From Leptospira inadai serovar Lyme str. 10 (GTDB lineage: Bacteria; Spirochaetota; Leptospiria; Leptospirales; Leptospiraceae): DNA of 64,000 bases. The stretch is taken from assembly GCF_000243675.2 (NCBI RefSeq), contig NZ_AHMM02000025.1, forward strand, positions 558,001 to 622,000, given 5' to 3'. The notes below the pieces were generated by a model. That model ran no database searches and had not been told where the DNA came from. It saw nothing but the letters and a program-made list of their open reading frames with translations. A program made the translations under genes and the position numbers. Within the stretch, counting starts at the first letter, position 1; each line of letters begins with the position of its first letter. Below are positions 49,123 through 58,236 of the stretch, one piece after another.

Positions 49123-49534
49123 TTACCTTGTTATATGAAAGTTAAAATTAGGATTCCCGAATTTTCCATAAAGCCGCAGCCAGATCGGAAGAAGCACCTC
49201 GGTCGATCGGGCCCCGGTAATGTTCCCTCAGTCTATAATGTTCTTCCAACCGAAGTATTCGGCTAGTAGCTTTGCGACCGTTGCCTTTGCAGCAGCATCG
49301 TTTCCCGAAATGAAAACATCGTGATCGCCTTTCACCAAAGTCGAATCTACCATTAGATTACAATTCATCGTGTTTAAGGTTTTAACCACGAATGTTTCGG
49401 GAAATTCTCTTTGAATCGCTTCCCCTAAAGAATCCATGTTGCTAATGAATAGAGACGGAGGCATTCCGTTGGAAAAATCCAACGGATTGGCAAGGTCGAT
49501 TAGAATTTTTCCCGTTAGAGCCGCCGATTTTCAT
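49123..49534 (-). pseudogene. Decayed F420-type NADP oxidoreductase
   Basis: Remnant of a 2-domain NADPH/F420-type oxidoreductase. It starts MKIGG at 49534 with a plausible ribosome site, but the normal Rossmann section of about 100 residues is missing; the text jumps to GSNGK(ILIDLANPLDFSNGMPP), with one extra A (run at about 49505-49511) shifting the frame. A frame then reads FISNMDSLGEAIQREFP through SGNDAAAKATVAKLLAEYFGWKNIID, stops at an in-frame TGA (49228-49230), and continues GNITGARSTEVLLPIWLRLYG to a TAA at 49123. Deletion, frameshift and stop show it is dead. Confidence 0.85.
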
Positions 49535-49752
49535 AGGTTTTTCTTCACCGATTAGACCCGTAGCTTTCTCTAATAATAAGTCCGATTGCTAAAATTCGCT
49601 ATTGGTTTAATGAATATACGGAATGGAAGAATCTGTATCCGCAAAAGAACGGGAATCTGTAGCTTTTTTTATATTCGTCCTTTCGTATAATAAACTCTAT
49701 TCATTATCGATTGAAGAGTTGCGATAAATTTTTCCTAGCGGAGATCGAACGA

Positions 49753-50571
49753 ATGAACAAAATTGCATATGAAATTTTTCAGGTCGATGCGTTTGCGGAT
49801 CGATTATTTCACGGAAATCCCGCCGCCGTAATTCCCTGGAAAGGGGAATGGCCTAGCGACCGGTTGATGATTCAGATTGCCGCGGAAAATAATCTGTCGG
49901 AAACGGCCTTCTTTCGCCCGACGGAGAAAGAAGGTGAGTTCGAGTTGAGATGGTTTACTCCCGAAGTTGAAGTTGCTCTTTGCGGTCATGCGACATTGGC
50001 GACGGCGGCAGTCATTTTCGAATACGGGAGCGATCTAAAAATCGAAAATAGATCGATTCTTCTTTTTCATAGCAAGAGTGGAGTTTTGGAAGTCGAGAAA
50101 GAGAACGAAACTTTATATTTGAATTTCCCCTCGATCCCTCCTAGTTCCCTGGATGTTAATCAAGAACTTTTAAAGTGTTTTTCGATAAAACCGCAGTATT
50201 TATTTCAGGCAAGAGATGCGGTCTTTGTTTTCGAGAGGGAAGAAGAGGTCCGAGAATTGGAACCCGATTTTGAGGCAATTAAACGAATCCCTTTTTTTGC
50301 GGTCATTGCCACAGCTCCCTCCGCACCGGGCAAAGAATATGATTTCGTTTCTCGATTTTTTGCCCCTGCGAAAGGAGTTCCGGAAGATCCTGTAACCGGT
50401 TCCGCCCATTGTACCTTAATTCCATATTGGTCGAAAAGATTACAAAAAAAGAATTTATCCGCTTTTCAAGTCTCCAAGCGCGGAGGTCATTTAATTTGCG
50501 AGGATAGAGGGGATCGAGTCAGGATAGGAGGGGGATGCGTTCTTTATCTGAAGGGAAATTTTTTTCTCTAA
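49753..50571 (+). CDS. PhzF family isomerase-like protein
   Basis: DapF-related fold protein of the PhzF group. The N-terminal VDAFADRLFHGNPAAVI and NNLSETAFFRP (catalytic Glu) plus FTPEVEVALCGHATLATA and ARFFAP..GVPEDPVTGSAHC-like ending (SRFFAPAKGVPEDPVTGSAHCTL) are diagnostic. Members are isomerases or have unknown substrates. The ATG at 49753 is chosen: GGAG nine bases upstream, and the family N-terminus begins here. Product 272 residues. Confidence 0.88.
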   Translation: MNKIAYEIFQVDAFADRLFHGNPAAVIPWKGEWPSDRLMIQIAAENNLSETAFFRPTEKEGEFELRWFTPEVEVALCGHATLATAAVIFEYGSDLKIENRSILLFHSKSGVLEVEKENETLYLNFPSIPPSSLDVNQELLKCFSIKPQYLFQARDAVFVFEREEEVRELEPDFEAIKRIPFFAVIATAPSAPGKEYDFVSRFFAPAKGVPEDPVTGSAHCTLIPYWSKRLQKKNLSAFQVSKRGGHLICEDRGDRVRIGGGCVLYLKGNFFL

Positions 50572-50675
50572 GCTTAGGATAGGGTTAAGGTTTGTTCGAA
50601 GGTTGCTAAAACGGTTCTGCAAAATAAAACATTACGATCTAAACGGTATTGCGGCTTAACTTTCGGGGGAGTCTA

Positions 50676-51314
50676 TTACCGTTTTCGAATTCCACTCATA
50701 AGCAATCGGACCAAGGTTTTCGCGGCGTCTTTAGCGCTATTCCGAGTTAAACCTAAATTGTTCGTAAGTTGTTGTTCGTTTATCAAAGTGGAAAAGCCGT
50801 GAACGATCGACCATGCGGCCGAAGCTATTTCCACCGGCTGGTAATCGGATACTTGTTCTTCATAGCAGGCCAAAACCGTCTCCCATAGTCTGAGAAAAGC
50901 CTTCCTGCCCGCTTCCTGTAACTCTAATAGATCGTCTTTGGGCCCAAGATCCGTATGCCACATCGCTCTATAATATCCCGGGTTCTCCACACAAAACGAC
51001 ACATAGGCTATTCCGATTTTTTCAAGTCGATCGATCGAATCCCCGGGGATCGCTTTTGCTTCCGCCTCTAAAAAAGCCTTGGTAATTCCTATAAATCCGT
51101 CCTTTGAAATCTCCGCGAGAAGGTCTCGTCGGGAAGGAAAATGGCGGTACGCCGCAGCGTGACTAACTCCGGCTTCCCTTGCTATTTCACGAACGGTAAA
51201 CGCGGAATCTTTGCTCTCTTCTAGTCTCTTTAACGCTAGAGCTTTTAGCGTTTCCGCTAAGTTACCGTGATGGTATGCGCGCTCCGGCTTTTTAGTCTTT
51301 TTTTTTGCGGGCAT
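50676..51314 (-). CDS. TetR/AcrR family regulator
   Basis: N-terminal helix-turn-helix (AFTVREIAREAGVSHAAAYRHFPSRRDLLAEI), with a ligand-binding C-terminal domain of the WHG type (YYRAMWHTD...). A perfect palindrome lies between its start and the divergent two-gene unit, and the protein probably represses both. The ligand is unknown, but the regulated genes are membrane proteins. Length 212. Confidence 0.88.
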   Translation of the reverse strand: MPAKKKTKKPERAYHHGNLAETLKALALKRLEESKDSAFTVREIAREAGVSHAAAYRHFPSRRDLLAEISKDGFIGITKAFLEAEAKAIPGDSIDRLEKIGIAYVSFCVENPGYYRAMWHTDLGPKDDLLELQEAGRKAFLRLWETVLACYEEQVSDYQPVEIASAAWSIVHGFSTLINEQQLTNNLGLTRNSAKDAAKTLVRLLMSGIRKR

Positions 51315-51339
51315 AAAAATTTCCTAAAAAAATGTTGAC

Positions 51340-51364
51340 ATCGGTAACATTTGGTGTTACCGAT
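51340..51364. promoter_or_regulatory. Palindromic operator for the TetR regulator
   Basis: ATCGGTAACA, spacer TTTGG, TGTTACCGAT: perfect 10-bp arms. It lies 26 bases from the TetR start and 76 bases from the divergent gene, and overlaps a TTGACA box (51335-51340). Partial extra half-sites (GTTAC, GTAACAT) lie on both sides. Confidence 0.8.
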
Positions 51365-51439
51365 AGTAACATTCCTTGATGCCATCCGAATTGGGACAAG
51401 TATTTCCCGGTTTCGTATCCGGGAAAATAGAGGTTCATT

Positions 51440-51865
51440 ATGTCTGCGGAGTTAGCTTTTACGGTTCTAAGTCGGTTTTCGCTAGTAGGGTGGTTGTTGC
51501 TTGCGATCCTACCGAATCTGAAACTCACTAGAATCCTGGTTCGTAGCGGTTTATGGCCTGCAATACTTTCGGCCGCATACTTCTTACTATTGGCCACACA
51601 CAGAGGATCGGAGGGGAATTTTCAATCGCTTGCAGGAGTTGCAGCATTGTTTTCTAATCCTTGGGTCCTCCTTGCCGGCTGGGTACATTATCTCGCTTTC
51701 GATTTATTATTAGGAATATGGGAAACGAAAGAGGCGGAATCGATCGGGCTTTCCCGTTGGATTCTTATTCCTTGTCTGTTTCTTACTCTCATGGTCGGGC
51801 CAATCGGTTTTTTAATATTCTATGTTATACGTATCGTTAAAGGAGGATTTAATGTCAACTTATAG
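51440..51865 (+). CDS. ABA4-like (DUF4281) membrane protein
   Basis: A 141-residue protein with four membrane helices. The segment AALFSNPWVLLAGWVHYLAFDLLLGIWETKEAESIGLSRWILIPCLFLTLMVGPIGFLIFYVIRI is the DUF4281/ABA4 pattern. Plant ABA4 acts in neoxanthin formation, but bacterial members are uncharacterised. It overlaps the next gene by 14 bases and is divergent from the TetR gene, with the palindrome between. Confidence 0.8.
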   Translation: MSAELAFTVLSRFSLVGWLLLAILPNLKLTRILVRSGLWPAILSAAYFLLLATHRGSEGNFQSLAGVAALFSNPWVLLAGWVHYLAFDLLLGIWETKEAESIGLSRWILIPCLFLTLMVGPIGFLIFYVIRIVKGGFNVNL

Positions 51866-52661
51866 CATCCCATTTCCATTCCTGCGAGAGTCGGAAGATT
51901 TTCTTTCTGCTTTAAGAAGAAATCGACCTCTTTCCTTTTTCGGCGGTATCATCGGTATATTGGTGCTACCAGCTTACTTTCTTTTGATGGGATTCGATAA
52001 CAGAACGATATTGGGGATCAATCCATGGATCAAACCGGCTAAGTTTGCAATTTCAATCTGGATCTTCCTTTGGACGATGGGATGGATTTTAAACTATCTA
52101 CAGGAATATCCTAAGTTTCTAGACCGGATTGAAAAATACTTCGTCGTCGGAATGGGGGTTGAGCTTTTTCTAATCACCGTTCAAGCCGCGAGAGGTGTTC
52201 CGTCCCATTTTAATCAATCTACGATTTTGAATTCGATCATTTATGGTGTTATGGGATTGTTCATTTACCCGGTAATTCCTGTTGCCATCCTGATCGATCG
52301 CAAGTTTAGAAATCCGATTAAAGGGTTAGATATGCGACTAAAAACCGCAATTCGGATTTCTTTACGGATATTTGTCTTTGCATCTTTGGTAGGCTCCTAT
52401 ATGACGGCGATTTTTTCGCATTCCGTCGGAGTACCCGACGGTGGTGAAGGACTTCCGTTTTTGAATTGGAGTAAAAGAGACGGCGATATTAGAATCGCAC
52501 ATTTCGTGGGAATTCATGCTCTTCAAATTTTACCCCTATTCGCTTTGCTAGCAGTCAGAAAGAATTGGTCGGAAAAAACCGTTAAGTACGCCGGAGTTGC
52601 ATTGGCTATCTTGACTAGCGGGGTCTTTATAAACGCTTTGCTCGGTAGACCGTTATTATAG
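51852..52661 (+). CDS. Seven-helix membrane protein of unknown function
   Basis: About 270 residues from the ATG at 51852, supported by AGGAGG five bases upstream (51841-51846). It has roughly seven hydrophobic segments. One carries paired histidines (RIAHFVGIHALQILPLFALL), which could bind heme or metal. It is coupled to the ABA4-like gene, and both are probably repressed by the TetR protein. No family recognised. Confidence 0.6.
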   Translation: MSTYSIPFPFLRESEDFLSALRRNRPLSFFGGIIGILVLPAYFLLMGFDNRTILGINPWIKPAKFAISIWIFLWTMGWILNYLQEYPKFLDRIEKYFVVGMGVELFLITVQAARGVPSHFNQSTILNSIIYGVMGLFIYPVIPVAILIDRKFRNPIKGLDMRLKTAIRISLRIFVFASLVGSYMTAIFSHSVGVPDGGEGLPFLNWSKRDGDIRIAHFVGIHALQILPLFALLAVRKNWSEKTVKYAGVALAILTSGVFINALLGRPLL

Positions 52662-52741
52662 CGATGCGTCACTACGGATAGTTTATGGTTTTATGTTGGA
52701 ACGGATTAATTCGGTCGGAATTTTATTATTCTATAATCCGG

Positions 52742-53080
52742 TTATTGTCTTTCCGTTCCAAAGTAGAATTTACCTTGCTTGCGAATTAACTTTCTAGTAA
52801 TCAACCCTTCGGCTATGATTAGCAGCCCTTGAGCTGCGGCATGTTTTTTGTCGATAGGCGTGTCTTGTTGTTTTGTCATAAGATCGTGGACGAAAGCTCT
52901 CCGTTTCGGCTCCAAAACTCCGAGCATCGAACCGCAAACTTTCTTATCCCCGACCATAAAAGCTAACGCCAATGTCTGGGGTGGCGTCTCGTTACAAAGG
53001 TAATAAAGAGCTAAATTATCGAAAAAAGATAGCTCCTCGAACGACTTGAGGGTCAGCTCTTCGTCTTCTTCTTGGCTCAT
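52742..53080 (-). CDS. FliG middle-domain-like small protein
   Basis: A 112-residue cytoplasmic protein. The stretch LCNETPPQTLALAFMVGDKKVCGSMLGVLEPKRRAFVHDLMTKQ lines up with the FliG middle domain pattern (EHPQTIALILSHL....A..VL..L....R..V..RI). No other FliG domains are present. It is four bases after the M32 gene (downstream), so it shares that transcript. It could be a stand-alone adaptor or relic; function unknown. Confidence 0.55.
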   Translation of the reverse strand: MSQEEDEELTLKSFEELSFFDNLALYYLCNETPPQTLALAFMVGDKKVCGSMLGVLEPKRRAFVHDLMTKQQDTPIDKKHAAAQGLLIIAEGLITRKLIRKQGKFYFGTERQ

Positions 53081-53083
53081 ATA

Positions 53084-54637
53084 TTACTCTTGCTCCTCCA
53101 ATTTTGAAGAAAGATAATCTACTAAGTATTTCGCATTCGGACCTTCACCGGTCGCTTGACTGAGGATCTCATCCGCTTGAAATTTTCTCCCTTTTTGGTG
53201 AACGTTTTCGCGTAACCATCGAAGTAGAGTCGCGGTGTTTCCTCCCTGCAACTCGTTCGGAAAATTAGGATGCTTGGATAGGAAACACGAATAAAGCTGA
53301 GCTGCATAGATATTTCCTAACGTATAGGTAGGGAAGTATCCAAAAGCGCCGCTACTCCAATGGACGTCTTGAAGATATCCTTGGCTGTCATTCGGGACTT
53401 CTATTCCGAGTAACTCCTTCATACCCGCATTCCAGGCTTCCGACAATTCTTTGAGTTTCAACTCCTTTCGTAAGAGCGCGCGTTCTAATCGAAATCTTAG
53501 GATTATATGAAGATTATAGGTGACTTGATCCGCTTCGACCCGGATAAGCGAAGGTTTTGCTCTATTCACGAATTTATACAACGTCGCGAAAGGAAGATCT
53601 CTTTCGGAAATATTCAAGCAGCTGATAAAATCGGGATAAACGGTCTCCCAAAACTCCTTGGATCGGCCGACTTGGTTTTCCCAAAGCCTACTTTGCGATT
53701 CGTGAAGTCCGAGGGAAGCGGAATCTTTTAACGGAGAATAAGCGCCTTGCATTAACGAAATCCCGGTTTCATAAAGCGCGTGTCCTGTTTCATGAAGGAC
53801 GGAATATACCGAGGAGAGAGGATCGTCTTCGTCGTATCTTGTCGTTATTCGTTTATCAAAGGAGCCAAGCGAAGTGGAAAACGGATGAGCGCTTGCATCC
53901 AAACGGGAAATATTTTTCGGCAAGCCGAGCAGTTCGGGTAATCGTTCGTTAAAGGATTTTTGCAATGAAACCGGGAATTTTCCCTTAAACGGAGAACTTA
54001 CGTCTCTAGATCTGCTAACAAGAGGAACGAGAGATTTTCGAAGACTTTCAAATAGATCGTGTAACGATTCTGCTCTTGCACCTTCTTCGTAATCCTCCAA
54101 TAAGGAATCGTAAGCTTCGGTTTCATAACCGAGATATTCCGTTTTTTGAAGAGTTAAATCCAGTAATTCCTGGAGAGTCTGAATAAAAGCCGTCGAATCA
54201 TTTTTTTTCCGCGCTTCGGTCCAAACGGAATGCGCTTGGCTAGTCAGCTTTGCAAACTTCTCAACCCAAGTACTTGGAACGGAAGATGCACGTTTTAGAT
54301 CCCTGAACAAAAGTTCTAATTCGCGGTTCCGCAGTTCCTTCCCGGGAAGATTTCGCTTATTGTTTTCTTCAAAAGCTTTCTCGGCCAATTCTTTAAAAGT
54401 ATGGCCGGCAAACGCTTCGTGAGCCATTCCTGAAAGCAATCCGATCTGTTCGGCTCGTTCTTCCTGTCCGGCTTCAGGCAAGGCGACTTCCAAGTCCCAA
54501 TGGAGAACGCTCAGAATATTTCTAAGATGAATGATTCGTTCGAATTCTTTTCTATACTTCCAAAAACCGGGGAGATCCTTCTCCCAATTTCCTAACTCAA
54601 TTTCCCACATACAAAAATCATTCTTTTCGATTGACAT
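53084..54637 (-). CDS. M32 family carboxypeptidase (thermostable carboxypeptidase Taq-like)
   Basis: Cytoplasmic zinc carboxypeptidase. The zinc site is VLHETGHALYETGI (HExxH); the N-terminal IIHLRNILSVLHWDLEVALPEAGQEERAEQIGLLSGMAHE and the C-terminal DVHWSSGAFGYFPTYTLGNIYAAQ are family hallmarks. The AGGAGG ribosome site abuts the ATG at 54637 with no spacer; the alternatives are TTG at 54652 or an ATT two codons later. The product is about 517 residues. Confidence 0.88.
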   Translation of the reverse strand: MSIEKNDFCMWEIELGNWEKDLPGFWKYRKEFERIIHLRNILSVLHWDLEVALPEAGQEERAEQIGLLSGMAHEAFAGHTFKELAEKAFEENNKRNLPGKELRNRELELLFRDLKRASSVPSTWVEKFAKLTSQAHSVWTEARKKNDSTAFIQTLQELLDLTLQKTEYLGYETEAYDSLLEDYEEGARAESLHDLFESLRKSLVPLVSRSRDVSSPFKGKFPVSLQKSFNERLPELLGLPKNISRLDASAHPFSTSLGSFDKRITTRYDEDDPLSSVYSVLHETGHALYETGISLMQGAYSPLKDSASLGLHESQSRLWENQVGRSKEFWETVYPDFISCLNISERDLPFATLYKFVNRAKPSLIRVEADQVTYNLHIILRFRLERALLRKELKLKELSEAWNAGMKELLGIEVPNDSQGYLQDVHWSSGAFGYFPTYTLGNIYAAQLYSCFLSKHPNFPNELQGGNTATLLRWLRENVHQKGRKFQADEILSQATGEGPNAKYLVDYLSSKLEEQE

Positions 54638-54673
54638 CCTCCTAACCAACAAAAAACTATCCCTATCTTAATC

Positions 54674-54745
54674 GCGGGCATGGTGTAATGGCTAGCACCG
54701 TAGCCTTCCAAGCTTCTAGTGAGGGTTCGAGTCCCTCTGCCCGCA
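54674..54745 (+). tRNA. tRNA-Gly (anticodon TCC)
   Basis: Acceptor GCGGGCA/TGCCCGC, D-arm GTGTAATGGCTAGCAC, anticodon loop CTTCCAA giving TCC, T-arm AGGGTTCGAGTCCCT, discriminator A. No CCA is encoded. It stands alone. Confidence 0.95.
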
Positions 54746-54856
54746 AGTTTCTCGCCTTAATCGGACCCAAAGTTCCTTCCTTAAAATATCACATTGCAGC
54801 GTTCTCACTTGCGGACGCAGCCTTCGAATCGCTTACTATTCTGCGGTTTAAATACT

Positions 54857-56116
54857 TTATAAAATAAACTTTAATGCGTGATCGCCGCTCAAAAATTGCG
54901 GATCGTGCCAATCCCAAACTCGGGAAGGGTTTTCATCGATATTTTGCGGGCTTCGATTCCAGATAGTCGGACCTAAATCTACCGAAGCTCGAAAATGAAA
55001 AATAAAACTTAGTAAGCACGCAATGAACCAGAGAGCTCCAAGGGTTTTCTTCGATTCGATCTGTTCAGAAAGTTGTAATGTACCTTTTAGGGTAAACCAT
55101 AAAAAGAACGGAATCGTTTCCGTTAACAATCTCGGCCCGATGGAATGACCTCCCCACCACATATCAAAGCTGGAAAGAAGAATCAAATGCAGAACCAAGC
55201 AGATTAGAAATAGGATTGAAATCGGCGAATCCCGATCTTTGTGAATTCGCAGAATCCCGACGATCGATAAAACCAGGAATGGCGACCAGATAAATAGCCC
55301 TCTGTTGGGGCTAAAAAGTAATCCGGCCAAAGCTTCTCCGAATTTTTCGAATCGGAAAATTCGAGTGGAATGATTCGAATAATAAGCCGGTAAAAAACTT
55401 CCGTATATATCAAAAGTATAATATATAAAAAGTAGGAAGATCGGGATTGCTGTAACTAAGACCCAGGCCGCCTTTATTCTCCCTCTAAGTAATAGAAAGA
55501 AAAATGTCGGAACGGATACCAAAAGGGTGGTGGGACGAACCCATATTGCGAAACCGCAGATCAATCCGATCCAGAGTAGCTCTTTCTTTCCGTAAATTCC
55601 TCGAATTAGAATGTACATTAATATCGTATTTAGCAGAAGTGCGCCGCTCTGCTGCCAGATGGCCCGACCTCCCGTGGATAATGACGGGGTCGCGAACGCA
55701 AAGAGGATGGCGAAATAAAACGCTTTTTGATAACCGAATTTCTTCTTAAAACCTAAGAAGATGAATACCGTTGCCAGAGCCATCCATCCGGCTGCGACGA
55801 ACTTTCCCGCCTCGAGAGAATGGTTTAGTATTTCCTTGGAGCCGTTTATTTGGGTCATCAAGAATAATTGCGGAACAGCCAGAATCGAGACACCGATCGG
55901 AAAAATGTTATACTCTTTACCCTTGAGGTTTATTAAGCCGTAATTTCCGAACTCTTTACGCAAGTCTTGAAATTCGTCCAAGTCGGTATCTCCGTGCAGT
56001 AGAATACTCATCCCGGTAGGAACATTCCAAATTGCATCCGAGCGAGGTGTGACCGGTAATAGTACGTTTACGAAGAAAACGATAAAAAAGAGAAACGGAA
56101 TGTTATTTTTTTTCAT
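54857..56116 (-). CDS. GT-C-type membrane glycosyltransferase-like protein
   Basis: A 419-residue protein with 10 or more membrane helices. After the first helix, a loop carries the acidic TPRSDAIWNVPTGMSILLHGDTDLDEF, like the first-loop acidic site of GT-C/PMT enzymes; a later part (RAIWQQSGALLLNTILMYILIRG, WWGGHSIGPRLLTETIPFFLW) matches the ArnT/GT-C topology. It probably transfers a sugar from a polyprenyl donor at the outer face of the inner membrane. Leads toward the tRNA-Gly gene. Confidence 0.6.
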   Translation of the reverse strand: MKKNNIPFLFFIVFFVNVLLPVTPRSDAIWNVPTGMSILLHGDTDLDEFQDLRKEFGNYGLINLKGKEYNIFPIGVSILAVPQLFLMTQINGSKEILNHSLEAGKFVAAGWMALATVFIFLGFKKKFGYQKAFYFAILFAFATPSLSTGGRAIWQQSGALLLNTILMYILIRGIYGKKELLWIGLICGFAIWVRPTTLLVSVPTFFFLLLRGRIKAAWVLVTAIPIFLLFIYYTFDIYGSFLPAYYSNHSTRIFRFEKFGEALAGLLFSPNRGLFIWSPFLVLSIVGILRIHKDRDSPISILFLICLVLHLILLSSFDMWWGGHSIGPRLLTETIPFFLWFTLKGTLQLSEQIESKKTLGALWFIACLLSFIFHFRASVDLGPTIWNRSPQNIDENPSRVWDWHDPQFLSGDHALKFIL

Positions 56117-56171
56117 TTATGAGTTTGTTATTGTTTTATTCAATTAGGGAAACTTTAAATTATCGAATCGA

Positions 56172-57968
56172 CTAGGAAGCTTCTTTTTCCAATCTGTCGG
56201 CTGCGAATGCCTCTTCCAACTGTTTGACTGCATTCTTGGAAAATGCAATGAGCTCTTTTTCATTATGACGAACTTTGTATTGACCTAGCAGCATATCTTC
56301 GTCGTACTCCCTAAATTTCCGAAGAATCGCCTCTACCTCCGACGGTAGAAAACCCAATTCCATCAGGACTTCTCCGCCTATCTCGAGTGACGAGGCAAAC
56401 GTGTCCCTGCGAATCGTCTCCACTCCTAAATCCATTAGATTAAAATAATGGGCTCTGTTTCTTGCACGGGCAATGATCTGGAGATTAGGGAAATTTTTCT
56501 TTACGAGTTCCGCAATCTTTAAGGATAATTCCATATCCTGTACGGCAAGGATCAGAATATCGGCCTGGGCGGCTCCTGCCGAGACTAGCAGATCCAGTCG
56601 ACTTGCATCCCCATAATAGATTTTGTGACCGAACTTACGTGCGGCGCTAACCTGCTCCGCGTTATGCTCCAATGCGGTGAATCCGATTTTATGCACGTAG
56701 AGCATTCTACCGATGATTTGGCCCACACGGCCGAATCCGGCGATGATGACCCGATTTCTTTCGTCGATTATATCTGCCGGACCTTCCTCTTCTTGGTTGA
56801 AATACGGGTCCAATAGCTTTTCTTTTAAAATCGTAAAGAACGGGGTTAAAAGCATCGATATCGTTACGACTACGATAGAATATTCCGATATTTGTTTATT
56901 AAGAATCCCGAATTGAACGGCTACATTCAGAATAACGAAAGCGAATTCCCCGCCCTGAGATATATTTAACGATAAGTTTACGGCCGATTCGTTATTTAAA
57001 TTATTGAATCTACCGATCGCATAAAGAATCAAGCCTTTGACGAACATTAGGCCGATTGCAATCCCTATTATAAGAAAAGGATTCATAGCCAGTATGTCTA
57101 CATTCATAGACATACCTACCGCCAAGAAGAATAAGCCGAGGAGTAGCCCCTTAAACGGTTCTAAGTTGGCTTCCAACTCGTGACGATATTCCGAGTCGGC
57201 TAGTAGCACACCTCCTAAAAATGATCCGAGAGCCATCGACAGACCGACCATTTCCATGGCTAAGGCGACTCCTAGGACCAGCAAAAGGGAAAGCGCCACG
57301 AAAATCTCATGGTTTCCGGAGGATGCGATAATTCGAAACAAGGGTCGTGTTAGGTAACGACCTCCCAAAACGACTAATAAAATCGCCAATAAAGCTAAGC
57401 CGAATTTAGCCGAGTCGAAGGCAACTTGATGGTCGGCAACTGAATTGTTCAGTGCAGCGAGAGGAAGGATCGCCATGACGGGAATTACGGCAAGATCCTG
57501 GAATAGCAGGATGGCGAAGGCCGATCTACCGTGCGCAGTCGTTAATTGATTTTTTTCGGCCAACGATTGCAGTGCGAATGCCGTAGAAGAAAGAGAAAGG
57601 CTCAGGCCTAAAAGAGAAGATGCTATCCATCCGATAGAAAACGTCCATTCTATCAAAAAAGTTAATGCGCAGGATGTAATCGCAACTTGCGTAAGACCCA
57701 TCCCGAAAACAGGTTTTCGAAGAACCCAAAGGGTTTGCGGGCGAAGTTCCAAACCGATTAAGAAAAGAAGTAAAACGACTCCGAACTCGGCAAAATGAAG
57801 TATTTCAGTGCCTCCGGTCACTAATCTTATTCCGTACGGACCGATCAGAATTCCTCCGGCCACGTAACCGAGGATGGATCCGATTCCTAATTTCTTAAAT
57901 ATGGGAACACAAAGTACCGCTGTCGCTAATAAAATAATCGCTGTGATTAGGATGCTCTGTTGTTCCAT
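56172..57968 (-). CDS. CPA2 cation:proton antiporter with TrkA-N domain (KefC-like)
   Basis: A 598-residue antiporter. Residues about 1-390 form 12-13 membrane helices with SLSLSSTAFALQSLAEKN, LLFQDLAVIPVMAILPL and SQGGEFAFVILNV. The cytoplasmic TrkA-N domain has a canonical NAD motif, VIIAGFGRVGQIIG, then FTALEHNAEQVSAARKFGHKIYYGDASRLDLL, and a C-terminal helical region. It should be gated by nucleotide or glutathione-type ligands. A perfect 14-bp hairpin lies in front of it. The 55-base gap to the GT-C gene suggests possible cotranscription. Confidence 0.9.
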   Translation of the reverse strand: MEQQSILITAIILLATAVLCVPIFKKLGIGSILGYVAGGILIGPYGIRLVTGGTEILHFAEFGVVLLLFLIGLELRPQTLWVLRKPVFGMGLTQVAITSCALTFLIEWTFSIGWIASSLLGLSLSLSSTAFALQSLAEKNQLTTAHGRSAFAILLFQDLAVIPVMAILPLAALNNSVADHQVAFDSAKFGLALLAILLVVLGGRYLTRPLFRIIASSGNHEIFVALSLLLVLGVALAMEMVGLSMALGSFLGGVLLADSEYRHELEANLEPFKGLLLGLFFLAVGMSMNVDILAMNPFLIIGIAIGLMFVKGLILYAIGRFNNLNNESAVNLSLNISQGGEFAFVILNVAVQFGILNKQISEYSIVVVTISMLLTPFFTILKEKLLDPYFNQEEEGPADIIDERNRVIIAGFGRVGQIIGRMLYVHKIGFTALEHNAEQVSAARKFGHKIYYGDASRLDLLVSAGAAQADILILAVQDMELSLKIAELVKKNFPNLQIIARARNRAHYFNLMDLGVETIRRDTFASSLEIGGEVLMELGFLPSEVEAILRKFREYDEDMLLGQYKVRHNEKELIAFSKNAVKQLEEAFAADRLEKEAS

Positions 57969-58026
57969 TTGAAATTACCTCGTGATCCTTTTTTGTTCCG
58001 ACTTAAGACGACTTCCGATTGATGAT

Positions 58027-58065
58027 CCGGAATATTTTAATCTTCCAGAGCTTAAAATATTCCGG
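58027..58065. repeat. Perfect 14-bp inverted repeat between divergent genes
   Basis: CCGGAATATTTTAA at 58027-58040 pairs exactly with TTAAAATATTCCGG at 58052-58065 around an 11-base loop. It lies in the divergent region between the KefC-like gene and the porin gene, so it is more likely an operator or promoter element than a terminator. Confidence 0.75.
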
Positions 58066-58236
58066 TTATGCATAAAAAACTCTACTATTGCACCGACAAA
58101 ATATAAATACTAGTATCGACTTTAGGTTTAAATTGAGATTCTTTCTCGCAATAAAAATAAATGGACTTGATCTATTTGTGAATAATTCTCGGAAACCTAA
58201 ATCCGATATTAGACTGCAATCCCATTCCGAAGAAAT

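Noticed and set aside
49228..49230. TGA read as selenocysteine in the oxidoreductase remnant
   Set aside because: A frameshift and a large deletion exist in the same gene, and the family has no selenocysteine at that site.
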